Shown here: positions 26,798-35,091 of the stretch, one piece after another
Numbering within the stretch: the first letter of the stretch is position 1
How the letters are laid out: every line of letters starts with the position of its first letter
Source of the DNA: Muribaculaceae bacterium
GTDB taxonomy: Bacteria; Bacteroidota; Bacteroidia; Bacteroidales; Muribaculaceae
Assembly (NCBI GenBank): GCA_022509145.1
Contig: JAFLTX010000006.1
Span: forward strand, 1 to 59,418
Reading direction: 5' to 3'
DNA: 59,418 nucleotides
Notes under the pieces: model-generated
The model's input: only the letters and a program-made list of their open reading frames with translations
What the model was told of the DNA's origin: nothing
The model's database searches: none
Made by a program: the position numbers and the translations under genes

Positions 26798-27262
26798 ATG
26801 GCTACATACCTTACTCAAGAGGGTTACAATAAGAAAATGGAAGAGCTGGCAGCCCTCGAGGCTCAACGCCCCGCCATCAAGCAGGCCATCGCCGAGGCAC
26901 GCGACAAAGGTGACCTCTCTGAAAACGCCGAATACGACGCCGCAAAGGAGGCGCAGGGAATGCTCGAGATGAAGATTGCCAAAATCAAGGAACTCGTGGC
27001 TTCGGCAAGAATCATCGACGACTCCAACCTCAACACCGAGGAAGTGCAGCTTCTCAACACCGTAACCATCCGCAACACAGCTTCGGGGATGCAGATGACG
27101 TATACCATCGTGTCGGAAAACGAAGCCAACCTCAAGGAGAAGAAGATCGCTTCCAACACCCCCATCGCAGCAGCCCTTATGGGCCATCACGTGGGCGACG
27201 TTGTGGAAGTGAACGCTCCCGCTGGGATTATGAAATTTGAAATCCTCAAAATCGAGATATGA
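26798..27262 (+). CDS. greA: transcription elongation factor GreA
   Basis: The 154-residue protein has the GreA layout: an N-terminal coiled coil to about residue 75 whose tip carries the acidic GDLSENAEYDAAKE loop that reaches the RNA polymerase active site, and a C-terminal FKBP-like domain. It rescues backtracked polymerase by stimulating transcript cleavage. The stop codon overlaps the start of the HIT gene by four bases (ATGA), so the two are coupled. Length is normal for the family. Confidence 0.95.
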   Translation: MATYLTQEGYNKKMEELAALEAQRPAIKQAIAEARDKGDLSENAEYDAAKEAQGMLEMKIAKIKELVASARIIDDSNLNTEEVQLLNTVTIRNTASGMQMTYTIVSENEANLKEKKIASNTPIAAALMGHHVGDVVEVNAPAGIMKFEILKIEI

Positions 27263-27648
27263 CAATCTTTTCTAAAATCATAGCCGGGGATATCCCGAGC
27301 TACAAGGTGGCTGAAGACGACAAGTTTTACGCCTTCCTCGACATCAACCCCGTGGCATGGGGCCACACTCTGGTAGTCCCCAAGCAGGAGGTTGATTATA
27401 TTTTTGACCTCGACGACGCCACTCTCGGCGAGCTGACGGTCTTCGCAAAGAAGGTGGCAGCCGCCATCAAGAAGGCCTTCCCGTGCCGCAAGGTGGGTAT
27501 GGCCGTGCTCGGCCTGGAAGTGCCTCACGCCCACATCCATCTCGTGCCTCTCAAGTCGGAGGGCGACATGGATTTCAAGCATAAGATCGAAAATCCCGAT
27601 CCGGCCGAAATGAAGAGAGTGGCCGACCTCATCGCCTCTCACTTCTGA
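27259..27648 (+). CDS. HIT family nucleotide-binding protein
   Basis: The 129-residue protein is a histidine triad hydrolase, with the catalytic HAHIHLVPL motif near residues 95-100 and the conserved GHTLVVPKQEVDYIFDLDD segment near 48. Family members hydrolyse nucleotide phosphoramidates or dinucleoside polyphosphates. It overlaps greA by four bases and is followed after 36 bases by the acyl-CoA ligase gene, so all three may be one transcript. Confidence 0.92.
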   Translation: MTIFSKIIAGDIPSYKVAEDDKFYAFLDINPVAWGHTLVVPKQEVDYIFDLDDATLGELTVFAKKVAAAIKKAFPCRKVGMAVLGLEVPHAHIHLVPLKSEGDMDFKHKIENPDPAEMKRVADLIASHF

Positions 27649-27684
27649 TTTTTTCCACATATTAACCTTAAAACTTTAACCGCC

Positions 27685-29361
27685 ATGCCAAACGCTCCGT
27701 ATGCCATTGAAAACTTCATCGCGCTCTACGAAAAAAGTTTTCGCGAGAACTGGGACCTCAAGGCTTTAACCTACTATCCTACAGGAGAATCGCTCACCTA
27801 TGGAGAGTATGCCACAAGGATAGCCAAAATTCACCTTCTTTTCGAGCAGATCGGAGTGAAACACGGCGACAAAATTGCAATCTGCGGCAAAGACACCATA
27901 CCCTGGGTTACGATGTTTTTCGCCACTGTAACCTACGGCGCCATCATAGTGCCGATCCTCCCGGATTTCAATCCGGCCGACGTGGCTCACATCGTAAACC
28001 ACTCTGACGCAGAGTTTTTCTTTGTAGACAACGCCATCTGGGAGCACCTCGACGCCTCGGCTCTCATCAACATCAAAGGCGTGGTGACGCTCGACAAGCA
28101 GGAAGTGGTGTTTGAAGCGGAAGGCACCGAGCTGCAGCGCGACCTGCGCCTGCTCGAACGCCGATTCAACGAGAAATATCCCGACGGCTACGATGCCGCC
28201 AAGGTGGTGTATCACCACTACGACAACGACGAAGTGCGCGAGATCAACTACACCAGCGGCACCACAGGTTTCTCAAAAGGCGTGATGCTCACGGGTGAGA
28301 ACCTCGCCGGAAACGTCTGCTTCGCCCTATATAAGAAACTGCACTACCGCACGTCGCGCACGCTGGCCCTACTCCCGCTGGCCCATGCCTACGGTTGCGC
28401 CTTCGATATGCTCAGCCCGCTCGCTGCCGGCTCCCATATCTATCTGCTCGGCAAGATTCCCTCGCCGAAAGTGCTCCTGAAAGCCCTGAAAGAGGTAAAA
28501 CCTAACCTCTTGTTGTGTGTGCCCCTCGTGCTCGAGAAAATCTACCGCAGCCAGATTCTGCCTATGATCTCAAAGGGCGCGATCCGCTGGACCCTCGTGG
28601 TGCCCCTGCTCGACAGCTACATCTATTCCGTGATTCGCAAGAAGCTCATCGAAGCCTTCGGCGGGGAGTTTGAGGAGATAATCGTGGGAGGCGCGCCGCT
28701 CAACAAAGAAGTGGAGGAATTCCTTCATAAGATCAAATTCCCCTTCACCGTCGGCTACGGAATGACGGAATGCGGTCCGCTCATCTCCTACACTCCCTGG
28801 CGCGAGTTCGTGCCCGGATCGTCAGGCCGGATCCTTCCGACGATGGAGGTGATGGCGCTGAGCGAGCATCCCGACGCCGTCCCCGGCGAAATCTGCGTGA
28901 AGGGGAGCAACGTGATGAAAGGGTATTACAAAAACCCGGAAGCCACCGCCCTCGTGCTTGACAAAGACGGCTGGCTCAAGACAGGAGATATGGGCACGCT
29001 CTCGTCAGACGGCACTATCTTCCTGCGCGGCCGCTCCAAGACAATGATCCTCACCGCCAACGGCCAGAACATCTATCCCGAAGAGATCGAGGCGAAACTC
29101 AACAACATGCCGTTCGTGGCCGAGAGCCTGGTGATAGAGCGCGACGGTAAGCTCGTCGGCCTCGTTTATCCCGACTATGAAGCGCTCGACAACATGGGTA
29201 TCGTATCTCCCGAAGAGCGCGAGGAAGCAATGGAGAAGATTCGCAAAGACCTCAACACCATCGTGGCCCCCTACGAGCAGATTACCAAAATCATCCTCCA
29301 GCCGCAAGAATTCGAAAAGACCCCGAAACGCTCCATCAAGCGCTTCCTCTACACCCAATAA
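27685..29361 (+). CDS. AMP-dependent long-chain fatty acid CoA ligase
   Basis: The 558-residue protein belongs to the ANL superfamily: it adenylates a carboxylic acid and transfers it to CoA. The P-loop YTSGTTGFSKGVMLT is near 188, the A5 motif GYGMTECGPL near 357, the A7/A8 region GWLKTGDMG near 429 and FLRGRSKTMILTANGQNIYPE follows; the C-terminal catalytic lysine lies in EKTPKRSIKRF. Sequence style fits long-chain fatty acyl-CoA synthetases of Bacteroidetes. It follows the HIT gene closely and ends before a strong bidirectional terminator. Its last ~25 bases are part of a degenerate tandem duplication. Confidence 0.88.
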   Translation: MPNAPYAIENFIALYEKSFRENWDLKALTYYPTGESLTYGEYATRIAKIHLLFEQIGVKHGDKIAICGKDTIPWVTMFFATVTYGAIIVPILPDFNPADVAHIVNHSDAEFFFVDNAIWEHLDASALINIKGVVTLDKQEVVFEAEGTELQRDLRLLERRFNEKYPDGYDAAKVVYHHYDNDEVREINYTSGTTGFSKGVMLTGENLAGNVCFALYKKLHYRTSRTLALLPLAHAYGCAFDMLSPLAAGSHIYLLGKIPSPKVLLKALKEVKPNLLLCVPLVLEKIYRSQILPMISKGAIRWTLVVPLLDSYIYSVIRKKLIEAFGGEFEEIIVGGAPLNKEVEEFLHKIKFPFTVGYGMTECGPLISYTPWREFVPGSSGRILPTMEVMALSEHPDAVPGEICVKGSNVMKGYYKNPEATALVLDKDGWLKTGDMGTLSSDGTIFLRGRSKTMILTANGQNIYPEEIEAKLNNMPFVAESLVIERDGKLVGLVYPDYEALDNMGIVSPEEREEAMEKIRKDLNTIVAPYEQITKIILQPQEFEKTPKRSIKRFLYTQ

Positions 29362-29427
29362 TCAAGCTCTTTCGGATTAAAGCGCTTCTTCTATACGGCT
29401 AATCAAGCACAACTGGATTCAAGCGCC
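29338..29427 (+). repeat. degenerate 42-bp tandem duplication of a gene 3' end
   Basis: AAGCGCTTCCTCTACAC...TAATCAAGC...GGATT begins at 29338 and recurs at 29380 (AAGCGCTTCTTCTATAC...TAATCAAGC...GGATT), with a third AAGCGC start at 29421. The period is 41-42 bases. The first copy contains the stop codon of the acyl-CoA ligase; the second repeats it outside the gene. Confidence 0.7.
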
Positions 29428-29470
29428 ACTCTAAAAAGCGATTTCCTGAAATAGTCATCATCTATATAAA

Positions 29471-29496
29471 GAGCGGAGAGTTTCCTCTCCGCTCTT
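29471..29496 (+). terminator. bidirectional terminator between convergent genes
   Basis: GAGCGGAGAG (29471-29480) and CTCTCCGCTC (29485-29494) form a perfect 10-base stem with a TTTC loop. T-rich sequence follows on both strands (TTAGTTTG on plus, TTTATATAG on minus), so it can stop both the acyl-CoA ligase and the C69 dipeptidase transcripts. Confidence 0.8.
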
Positions 29497-29540
29497 AGTT
29501 TGTATGTTTCCACTCTGAATCGGGTGCAGACATACAAACT
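29497..29540 (+). repeat. palindromic intergenic repeat, copy A
   Basis: An 11-base perfect inverted repeat AGTTTGTATGT (29497-29507) / ACATACAAACT (29530-29540) encloses the core CACTCTGAATCGGG (29511-29524). The same core, in the same orientation and also flanked by TTTG..ACAAA arms, occurs at 45889-45930 and 52174-52214. All three copies lie between convergent genes. Confidence 0.85.
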
Positions 29541-29563
29541 TAATATGTCACTCTGGCGACTCC

Positions 29564-31207
29564 TTATTTGATAAGGAAGTGGTCGCCTGTCTCTTTCACT
29601 ATGTTTTCGAGGTAACGCGAGTCGTATCCCGGGAATGACGGGTAAGCGGGCAAGCCATAGTCGTTGCGTTTGAATTCCCCGTTTTCGTCAAGATTCTTCA
29701 TGTTCCCGTCCATAAATCTCACAAGCAGGAACTGCGCGAGGTCGCGATAGGAGTCTGTGGCCTTCTTCGCCACGGCGGCTCCCTCGGCGTTCACCTCAGC
29801 TATCAGGGCCTTGCGCCCTTTCTTCGCAAGCACTTCCTGCAGGTAAGCCTCACGTTCCGGACGTCCGGAGATGAATTCACCCTCCAGGCCTTCCTGCACC
29901 TTCCGAATGTCAGGAATCATCAGATCATAACGGTTGTAAGCCTGGTTGGCCACCCAATTGTTCATCCAGAAGTTGGAATCCATCGAGAATGTGGCGATGT
30001 CGCCTTCTCCCAATTGCGCGGGAACCTCTGTGAGCACGCAGTAGAACGGCATGTAGACGGTGGTGTTGGTGTCGTCGGTGCCGAACCATAGGACGCCTCC
30101 TATCTCATCGGGGAGGAAGTCTCGGCTCTGGCTCACGAAGCTCCAGCCGGTTTGCTGGGTGGCGATGGCTCTTTCGTGCAGGTATTTCTTACCGTCGACC
30201 TCCCAAGCCATAGGTCTCCAGCGATACGGCACCCTGTTCGGCCCGGATCCTATGTCGTCGGTCATATTGAAGGGCGTTCCTTCAAAGTGGTCACGCATAC
30301 TGAGCTGCATCTCGGCAAGGCTCACTTTCCTGTCGGGGACGAAGTAGAGCGGCATCGGCTCGTCGCTCTCACCGGCACACCAGGAGTAATAAGAATCCGC
30401 GCCGTCGTTGAAGCGCCTGAAATAGCTCCATACGCGCGCGTCGCAGGCACGGCGGTTGTCCATGGTGTGATCGTAGAAAGCGTCCGCAAACGAGAAGTCT
30501 TCGTCGCTGCCGGTGTAGTATCCGCGCTTACGTGCAAAATCCACGAGACCGGGCGAGTAGCGAACGTTCTCGGTGTCGTTCCAGTCCACTTTTCTGATTC
30601 TGGGTTCGTTGGCATGGCCCGAGATGGCGTTGTCAGGGATTCTCACTGCTATCCAGGCGGCTCCCTTCTCGGCTCCTTTCCCTATCATTTCAAGCACCCA
30701 CACCTCGTTCTTGTCGGCAATTGAAAACGACTCGCCTTCAGAGGCATAACCGAATTCATCCACAAGGCTCGTCATCACGTCGATGGCCTCGCGGGCAGTC
30801 TTGGAGCGTTCGAGAGCTATCTGGATGAGCGAACCGTAATCTATTATCGAACCGCCTGTGGTGTCGGCGAGCTCCTCGTGGCCGCCCCAGGTGGTCTCTC
30901 CTATCACGACCTGATGCTCGTTCATGTTACCCACCACATTGTAGGTATGCGCCACCTGCGGTATCTCGCCCAGCGGTTTCCCGGTGTCCCATTCAACCAC
31001 TTTTCTCATCGCTCCCTTCGGATGGTCGGCAGCAGGCGTATGGCTCAACATCCCGTAGAGATTGTGTGAGTCGGCGGAATAAGTTATCATCACCGATCCG
31101 TCGGCTGTCGCCCCTTTCCCCGCTATCAGGTTGGTGCATCCCAGGGCTTCTGTCGTTGCGCCCGTCGCCAGCAGCGCCACGGCTACGGCAGCTATTCTTA
31201 TCTTCAT
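29564..31207 (-). CDS. C69 family dipeptidase (PepD-like), secreted
   Basis: I place the start at the ATG at 31207, which begins a clear signal peptide; an in-frame upstream ATG at 31258 would add 17 polar residues. The 547-residue protein is an Ntn-hydrolase dipeptidase. The predicted nucleophile is Cys24, right after the leader (EALGCTNLIAGKGATADGS), exposed by processing. MNEHQVVIGETTWGG and the catalytic-domain segment EMIGKGAEKGAAWIAVRIPD are typical of family C69. It probably acts in the periplasm on dipeptides. It is monocistronic and ends at the bidirectional terminator. Confidence 0.9.
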   Translation of the reverse strand: MKIRIAAVAVALLATGATTEALGCTNLIAGKGATADGSVMITYSADSHNLYGMLSHTPAADHPKGAMRKVVEWDTGKPLGEIPQVAHTYNVVGNMNEHQVVIGETTWGGHEELADTTGGSIIDYGSLIQIALERSKTAREAIDVMTSLVDEFGYASEGESFSIADKNEVWVLEMIGKGAEKGAAWIAVRIPDNAISGHANEPRIRKVDWNDTENVRYSPGLVDFARKRGYYTGSDEDFSFADAFYDHTMDNRRACDARVWSYFRRFNDGADSYYSWCAGESDEPMPLYFVPDRKVSLAEMQLSMRDHFEGTPFNMTDDIGSGPNRVPYRWRPMAWEVDGKKYLHERAIATQQTGWSFVSQSRDFLPDEIGGVLWFGTDDTNTTVYMPFYCVLTEVPAQLGEGDIATFSMDSNFWMNNWVANQAYNRYDLMIPDIRKVQEGLEGEFISGRPEREAYLQEVLAKKGRKALIAEVNAEGAAVAKKATDSYRDLAQFLLVRFMDGNMKNLDENGEFKRNDYGLPAYPSFPGYDSRYLENIVKETGDHFLIK

Positions 31208-31320
31208 ATCTTTGTTTCTTTTATTATTTCCTTTCATTTTTGGGGTGAGTATTTCCACACTCCATTTTGCGAAGATAGTGAAAATTATGATAATCTCTCC
31301 CTTTTAACTCTATTTTTTAT

Positions 31321-31328
31321 TAATTTTG
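31321..31328 (+). promoter_or_regulatory. -7 box of sufE
   Basis: TAATTTTG lies 56 bases before the sufE ATG at 31385. No TTTG is present at the usual -33 spacing. Confidence 0.45.
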
Positions 31329-31384
31329 CAGTTGGAAAACCGCATCTTCCAGTTTTCGTCACAAACTTTTTATTCAAGACCATT

Positions 31385-31816
31385 ATGACAATCAACGATA
31401 CTCAAAATGAGATAATTGAAGAATTTGCCGACCTCACGGATTGGATGGACCGCTACGCCTACATCATCGAGCTGGGGAACCAACTGCCGCCTCTCGATGC
31501 CGACCAAAAGGTGCCGGCAAACCTCATCGAGGGGTGCCAGAGCCGAGTCTGGATAGCTTCCGACCGTCTTCCCGACGGCAAAATCCGTTTCAAAGCCGAC
31601 TCCGATGCACTGATTGTCAAGGGGATAGTAAGCTTGCTCATGCGCGTGCTTTCCGACCGAACTCCCAACGAAATTCTCAACGCCGACCTCTATTTCATCG
31701 ATAAAATCGGTTTGAGCGACCATCTCTCCCCCACCAGGAGCAACGGCCTGGTGGCCATGGTAAAGCAAATCAAAAACTATGCCATCGCCTACAAGGCTCT
31801 CGACTCACGCTCCTGA
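31385..31816 (+). CDS. sufE: SufE family cysteine desulfurase sulfur acceptor
   Basis: The 143-residue protein is SufE-like: it takes persulfide sulfur from the cysteine desulfurase SufS and passes it on for iron-sulfur cluster assembly. The acceptor cysteine lies in LIEGCQSRVWIA at about residue 57, the family signature. LPDGKIRFKADSDALIVKG follows as usual. No other suf gene is in the window. It is convergent with the metallo-hydrolase gene downstream. Confidence 0.92.
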   Translation: MTINDTQNEIIEEFADLTDWMDRYAYIIELGNQLPPLDADQKVPANLIEGCQSRVWIASDRLPDGKIRFKADSDALIVKGIVSLLMRVLSDRTPNEILNADLYFIDKIGLSDHLSPTRSNGLVAMVKQIKNYAIAYKALDSRS

Positions 31817-31897
31817 GCCGGCAGTCTCTTCAAAACCGAATATCTAAAAACTTAATTTATAGGCTGCTTTGCTTGCAAGCGGCCAAACGGCACGTTC

Positions 31898-32866
31898 TCA
31901 ACGGAACACGAACCAGCGTGTGGCCTCCGTGCGCGGCAGAGCCATAAGCGACACGTCGGCTGCCCTGTCTTCGGCCCCTTCGTCGCCGTTCCCTACCTTC
32001 AGGCCTCGCTCCTCGAGCGCAGCCTTCACCACCCTGAGCGCTATCTCCGGAGTATTGTTCTCCTTCGAAAGATGGCAGAGAAATATCTTTTTCATCCCCT
32101 CCTGATACTCTTCCTTCAGGAATTTGGCCGTGTCTTCATTGTCCATGTGCCCGGTGGAGGTCACTATCCTCGCTTTAAGATACTGAGGATAAGGCCCCTG
32201 CAGCAGCATCTTGAGATCGTAGTTAGCCTCTATCACCAGGTAGCGGGCTTCACGGATATAATGTCGCGCCCGCGGCGTGATCACTCCGGTGTCGGTGGCC
32301 AGCACAAACTTTCTGCCGGCATATTCGAGCGAGAACCCCATGCTGTCGGTGCTGTCGTGGCTCCCCTCGAAGGCAGTCACCTCAAAATCGGCCACCTTAA
32401 AAGGTATCTCCTTGAAGATAGGCACATGATAATCCTTGATGCGTCTCACCACATTATGATGGCGCAGGATGCCGTTCATCACCCGGTTTGTGCAGAAGAG
32501 ACTGATTCCCTTGTGGTTGCGCAGAATCTTGTAGACGTATTTGATGTGGTCGCTGTGGTCATGGGTAAGCAAAATTCCCTTCACTTTCTCCATGCTCACG
32601 CCGTTCGCCTTGAGTTCGGCCTCCACCTCGTCTTCCCTCACGCCGGCGTCGATGAGCAAACCGCCGTTGGCGGTGCCCACATAGCAGCAATTGCCGCTCG
32701 AGCCGCTGCCGAAGCTTTGGTAGAAGATGCGTCTGTCGATGTTTTCTCCGGGCTTCGCGGCGGGAACTATCTCCTCTACACGACGGTTCGGGCTGACGCC
32801 TCCCGGGGTCATCCATTCGTCAAATTCCAACGATTCGCCTGCAAAAACTATCTTCTTACCTTTCAT
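31898..32866 (-). CDS. WalJ/YycJ-like MBL fold metallo-hydrolase
   Basis: I place the start at the ATG at 32866, one base after the stop codon of the upstream methylase gene and preceded by an AGGAG-like ribosome site; an in-frame ATG at 32884 would overlap that gene. The 322-residue protein has the metallo-beta-lactamase zinc motif THDHSDH and the WalJ-type SGSSGNCCYVGT and LLIDAG segments, with VLATDTGVI and IEANYD later. YycJ/WalJ proteins are predicted exonucleases linked to DNA repair. An N-terminal extension of about 45 residues precedes the catalytic fold. Confidence 0.85.
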   Translation of the reverse strand: MKGKKIVFAGESLEFDEWMTPGGVSPNRRVEEIVPAAKPGENIDRRIFYQSFGSGSSGNCCYVGTANGGLLIDAGVREDEVEAELKANGVSMEKVKGILLTHDHSDHIKYVYKILRNHKGISLFCTNRVMNGILRHHNVVRRIKDYHVPIFKEIPFKVADFEVTAFEGSHDSTDSMGFSLEYAGRKFVLATDTGVITPRARHYIREARYLVIEANYDLKMLLQGPYPQYLKARIVTSTGHMDNEDTAKFLKEEYQEGMKKIFLCHLSKENNTPEIALRVVKAALEERGLKVGNGDEGAEDRAADVSLMALPRTEATRWFVFR

Positions 32867-32867
32867 C

Positions 32868-33632
32868 TTATCTTCTCCTTCCACGCTTCTTCGCTACCTC
32901 TCCCATCCCTCTGTAAATCAGATAAATCACCGGCCTTTTGGAATAATCATACTTCCTCTTCCGCCACTGCGAGGCCGGCAGCGTGACGATGCTCTCGCGC
33001 TCGCCGTCGGTGATGTCGGCCGCCACACATACCAGAGTGTCGGGCTGGAGGGTCTCGGCCAGAATCTCCACCATCTTGTTGTTGCGATATGGAGTCTCGA
33101 TGAAGATCTGGGTGCGGTCTTTCTCCTCGCTTTCACGCTCAAGACGCCTCAACTCGTTGCGCCGTTCCTTCTCGTCGATGGGGAGATACCCGAGGAAGGC
33201 AAAATTTTGCCCGTTCATCCCCGAGGCCATCAGCGACATTATTATGCTCGAAGGCCCCACGAGCGGCACCACCTTCAAACCCTCTTTCTGAGCGATGTTC
33301 ACCAGCGCCGCACCGGGGTCGGCAACGGCCGGACAACCGGCCTCGCTCATCACACCCATAGGGTGACCCTGCCGCAACGGCTCGAGCATCTGCGATATTT
33401 CCGATTCGGGGGTCTGCTTGTTGAGCTCGACCATCTCCACGCCTTCGAAGCTGAAACTCCGGTCGCAACGCTTTATCCATCTGCGGGCAGTGCGCAGATT
33501 TTCCACTACAAAATAACGCAACTTGGATGTAATCAACCTGTTGCGTGCGGGAATCACCTCGTCAACATCAGCTTCACTCAAAGCCGACGGCAAGAGGTAT
33601 AATGCCGGTTCAAGGATCTCTTTCTCCTCCAT
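32868..33632 (-). CDS. RsmI-like SAM-dependent methyltransferase (tetrapyrrole methylase family)
   Basis: The gene starts at the ATG at 33632, giving 254 residues (MEEKEILEPALYLLP). The frame is open further upstream, but that part lies over the divergent rsmF gene and has no family match. Signatures are VMSEAGCPAVADPGAALV (SAM site, equivalent to SDAGTPGISDPG), PLVGPSSIIMSLMASGM and IFIETPYRNNKMVEIL. It is a second, more divergent RsmI-family member beside the one at 17866-18567; its substrate is unknown. A perfect promoter lies just upstream, and the metallo-hydrolase gene follows one base after its stop. Confidence 0.85.
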   Translation of the reverse strand: MEEKEILEPALYLLPSALSEADVDEVIPARNRLITSKLRYFVVENLRTARRWIKRCDRSFSFEGVEMVELNKQTPESEISQMLEPLRQGHPMGVMSEAGCPAVADPGAALVNIAQKEGLKVVPLVGPSSIIMSLMASGMNGQNFAFLGYLPIDEKERRNELRRLERESEEKDRTQIFIETPYRNNKMVEILAETLQPDTLVCVAADITDGERESIVTLPASQWRKRKYDYSKRPVIYLIYRGMGEVAKKRGRRR

Positions 33633-33639
33633 TCTTCTA

Positions 33640-33671
33640 CAAAAATAATAACTATCCGCAATTCCACCAAA
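33640..33671 (-). promoter_or_regulatory. promoter of the RsmI-like methylase-WalJ operon
   Basis: Minus-strand TTTG (33668-33671) and TATTTTTG (33640-33647) are separated by exactly 20 bases. The -7 box ends seven bases before the ATG at 33632, so the leader is only a few bases long. It interleaves with the divergent rsmF -7 box at 33679-33686. Confidence 0.75.
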
Positions 33672-33678
33672 ATTTTTG

Positions 33679-33686
33679 TAATTTTG
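33679..33686 (+). promoter_or_regulatory. -7 box of the rsmF-like gene
   Basis: TAATTTTG ends four bases before the ATG at 33691, which would make the mRNA leaderless or nearly so. A matching -33 element is not visible. Confidence 0.5.
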
Positions 33687-33690
33687 CAAT

Positions 33691-35079
33691 ATGGTTTCAT
33701 CCGCCTCCTTACCCATTCCCGACGGCTTCATCTCTGAGATGGAGGCGCTTCTGGGCGTGCAGGAAGCAGCCGCCCTCAAAGCCTCGCTCGACGCCGAACC
33801 GGTGTGCAGCATCCGCATCAACCGTCTGAAGACTGACTCGGCAGACCCAATTGTAGGGCGCTTCCCGGGAGTGGAGGCCACGCCGGTGGAATGGTGCAGG
33901 TCGGGTGTCTACCTCTCTCCACGGCCTAATTTCACTGCCGATCCGCTCTTCCACGCCGGGTTATACTACGTGCAGGAGGCCGCATCAATGGCCTACGAGG
34001 AAACGGTGCGCGATTTTATGTCGCAAACTTCGGGCCAAACCGACTCTCCCCTCTGCGTCCTTGACCTTTGTGCGGCCCCGGGAGGTAAGTCCACGGCCAT
34101 TATCAACGCTCTTCCGCCGGCCCATTTCCTTGTGGCTAACGAGATTGAGAGGTCGCGTACAGGAGCATTGCGTGAAAATTTAGACCGCTGGGGCGACCCC
34201 GACGTGGCCGTCACCAGCTCACCGGCCGCAAAGTTTGGCGAGCTCACCGGATTCTTCGACATCATTGCGGTCGACGCGCCTTGCTCCGGCGAAGGGATGA
34301 TGCGCCGCGAACCTGCAGCCCGACGCCAATGGTCGACAAAGCTGGTTGAGAACTGCTCCGTCCTCCAGCGCTCAATCCTCGCCGACGTGCTGCCGGCCCT
34401 CAAGCCCGGCGGTCTGCTCATCTACTCCACCTGCACTTTCAACCGCTCTGAGGATGAGGATGTGGCGGAATGGATAGCCTCTGCTTACGGGCTTATACCC
34501 TTCGGCGCTCCCCGCAAGTTTTTGCCACACCGCGACCGCTGCGAAGGCCTCTTCTTGGCTGCTTTTACCGCCCCCAGCGGGGAGAATCCAATACCCCATC
34601 CCTTCAGAAAATCCGACTCTAAGAAGAAGGAGAAACTGAAGATTGATCCCTCTTCGCTATTCATCGATTTCTCTGATACAGATTTCACCCACATCGGGAG
34701 CAAGGTCTATGCTGTGCCGAAGTTTACGATGCAATGCGTCAACCTGCTCAAATCAAAGGGTATCAACGTTTTGCAGACCGGATGCGAAGTCGGAACACTC
34801 TCTCAAAACCGCTTCGCACCCTCGTCCCGACAGGTGCTCTCAACACTTTTCAGGCCCTCCTCGCTACCCGCAGTCGACCTCTCCTTGCAAGACGCCACGG
34901 CCTACCTCCGCGGCGAGGCTCTCCGGCTGCCGCCGCAGGTGCCCAAGGGGTTTGCGGCTGTCTCTTTCGATGGCCATCCCCTCGGTCTGGTGAAGAATAT
35001 AGGCACGCGGGCCAACAACCTCTACCCTTCCGAGTGGCGCATCAAAAGCGCCGTCGTAGCCCCTCCTTCCGACTTATGA
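33691..35079 (+). CDS. RsmF/NOL1-NOP2-Sun family rRNA cytosine-C5 methyltransferase
   Basis: The 462-residue protein is an m5C RNA methyltransferase. It carries the SAM-binding DLCAAPGGKSTAIINALP at about 128, the release cysteine in VDAPCSGEGMMRREPAA near 193, and the catalytic cysteine in IYSTCTFNRSEDED near 250. A C-terminal domain (FAPSSRQVLSTLFRPSSLPA and GHPLGLVKNIGTRANNLYP) matches the RsmF-type PUA-like extension. The ABC ATPase gene follows after 12 bases, so the two are likely cotranscribed. Confidence 0.9.
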   Translation: MVSSASLPIPDGFISEMEALLGVQEAAALKASLDAEPVCSIRINRLKTDSADPIVGRFPGVEATPVEWCRSGVYLSPRPNFTADPLFHAGLYYVQEAASMAYEETVRDFMSQTSGQTDSPLCVLDLCAAPGGKSTAIINALPPAHFLVANEIERSRTGALRENLDRWGDPDVAVTSSPAAKFGELTGFFDIIAVDAPCSGEGMMRREPAARRQWSTKLVENCSVLQRSILADVLPALKPGGLLIYSTCTFNRSEDEDVAEWIASAYGLIPFGAPRKFLPHRDRCEGLFLAAFTAPSGENPIPHPFRKSDSKKKEKLKIDPSSLFIDFSDTDFTHIGSKVYAVPKFTMQCVNLLKSKGINVLQTGCEVGTLSQNRFAPSSRQVLSTLFRPSSLPAVDLSLQDATAYLRGEALRLPPQVPKGFAAVSFDGHPLGLVKNIGTRANNLYPSEWRIKSAVVAPPSDL

Positions 35080-35091
35080 CTTTTTTGAATT

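Noticed and set aside
33633..33881. N-terminal extension of the RsmI-like methylase
   Set aside because: It overlaps the divergent rsmF gene and both promoters; the family-like sequence starts at the ATG at 33632.
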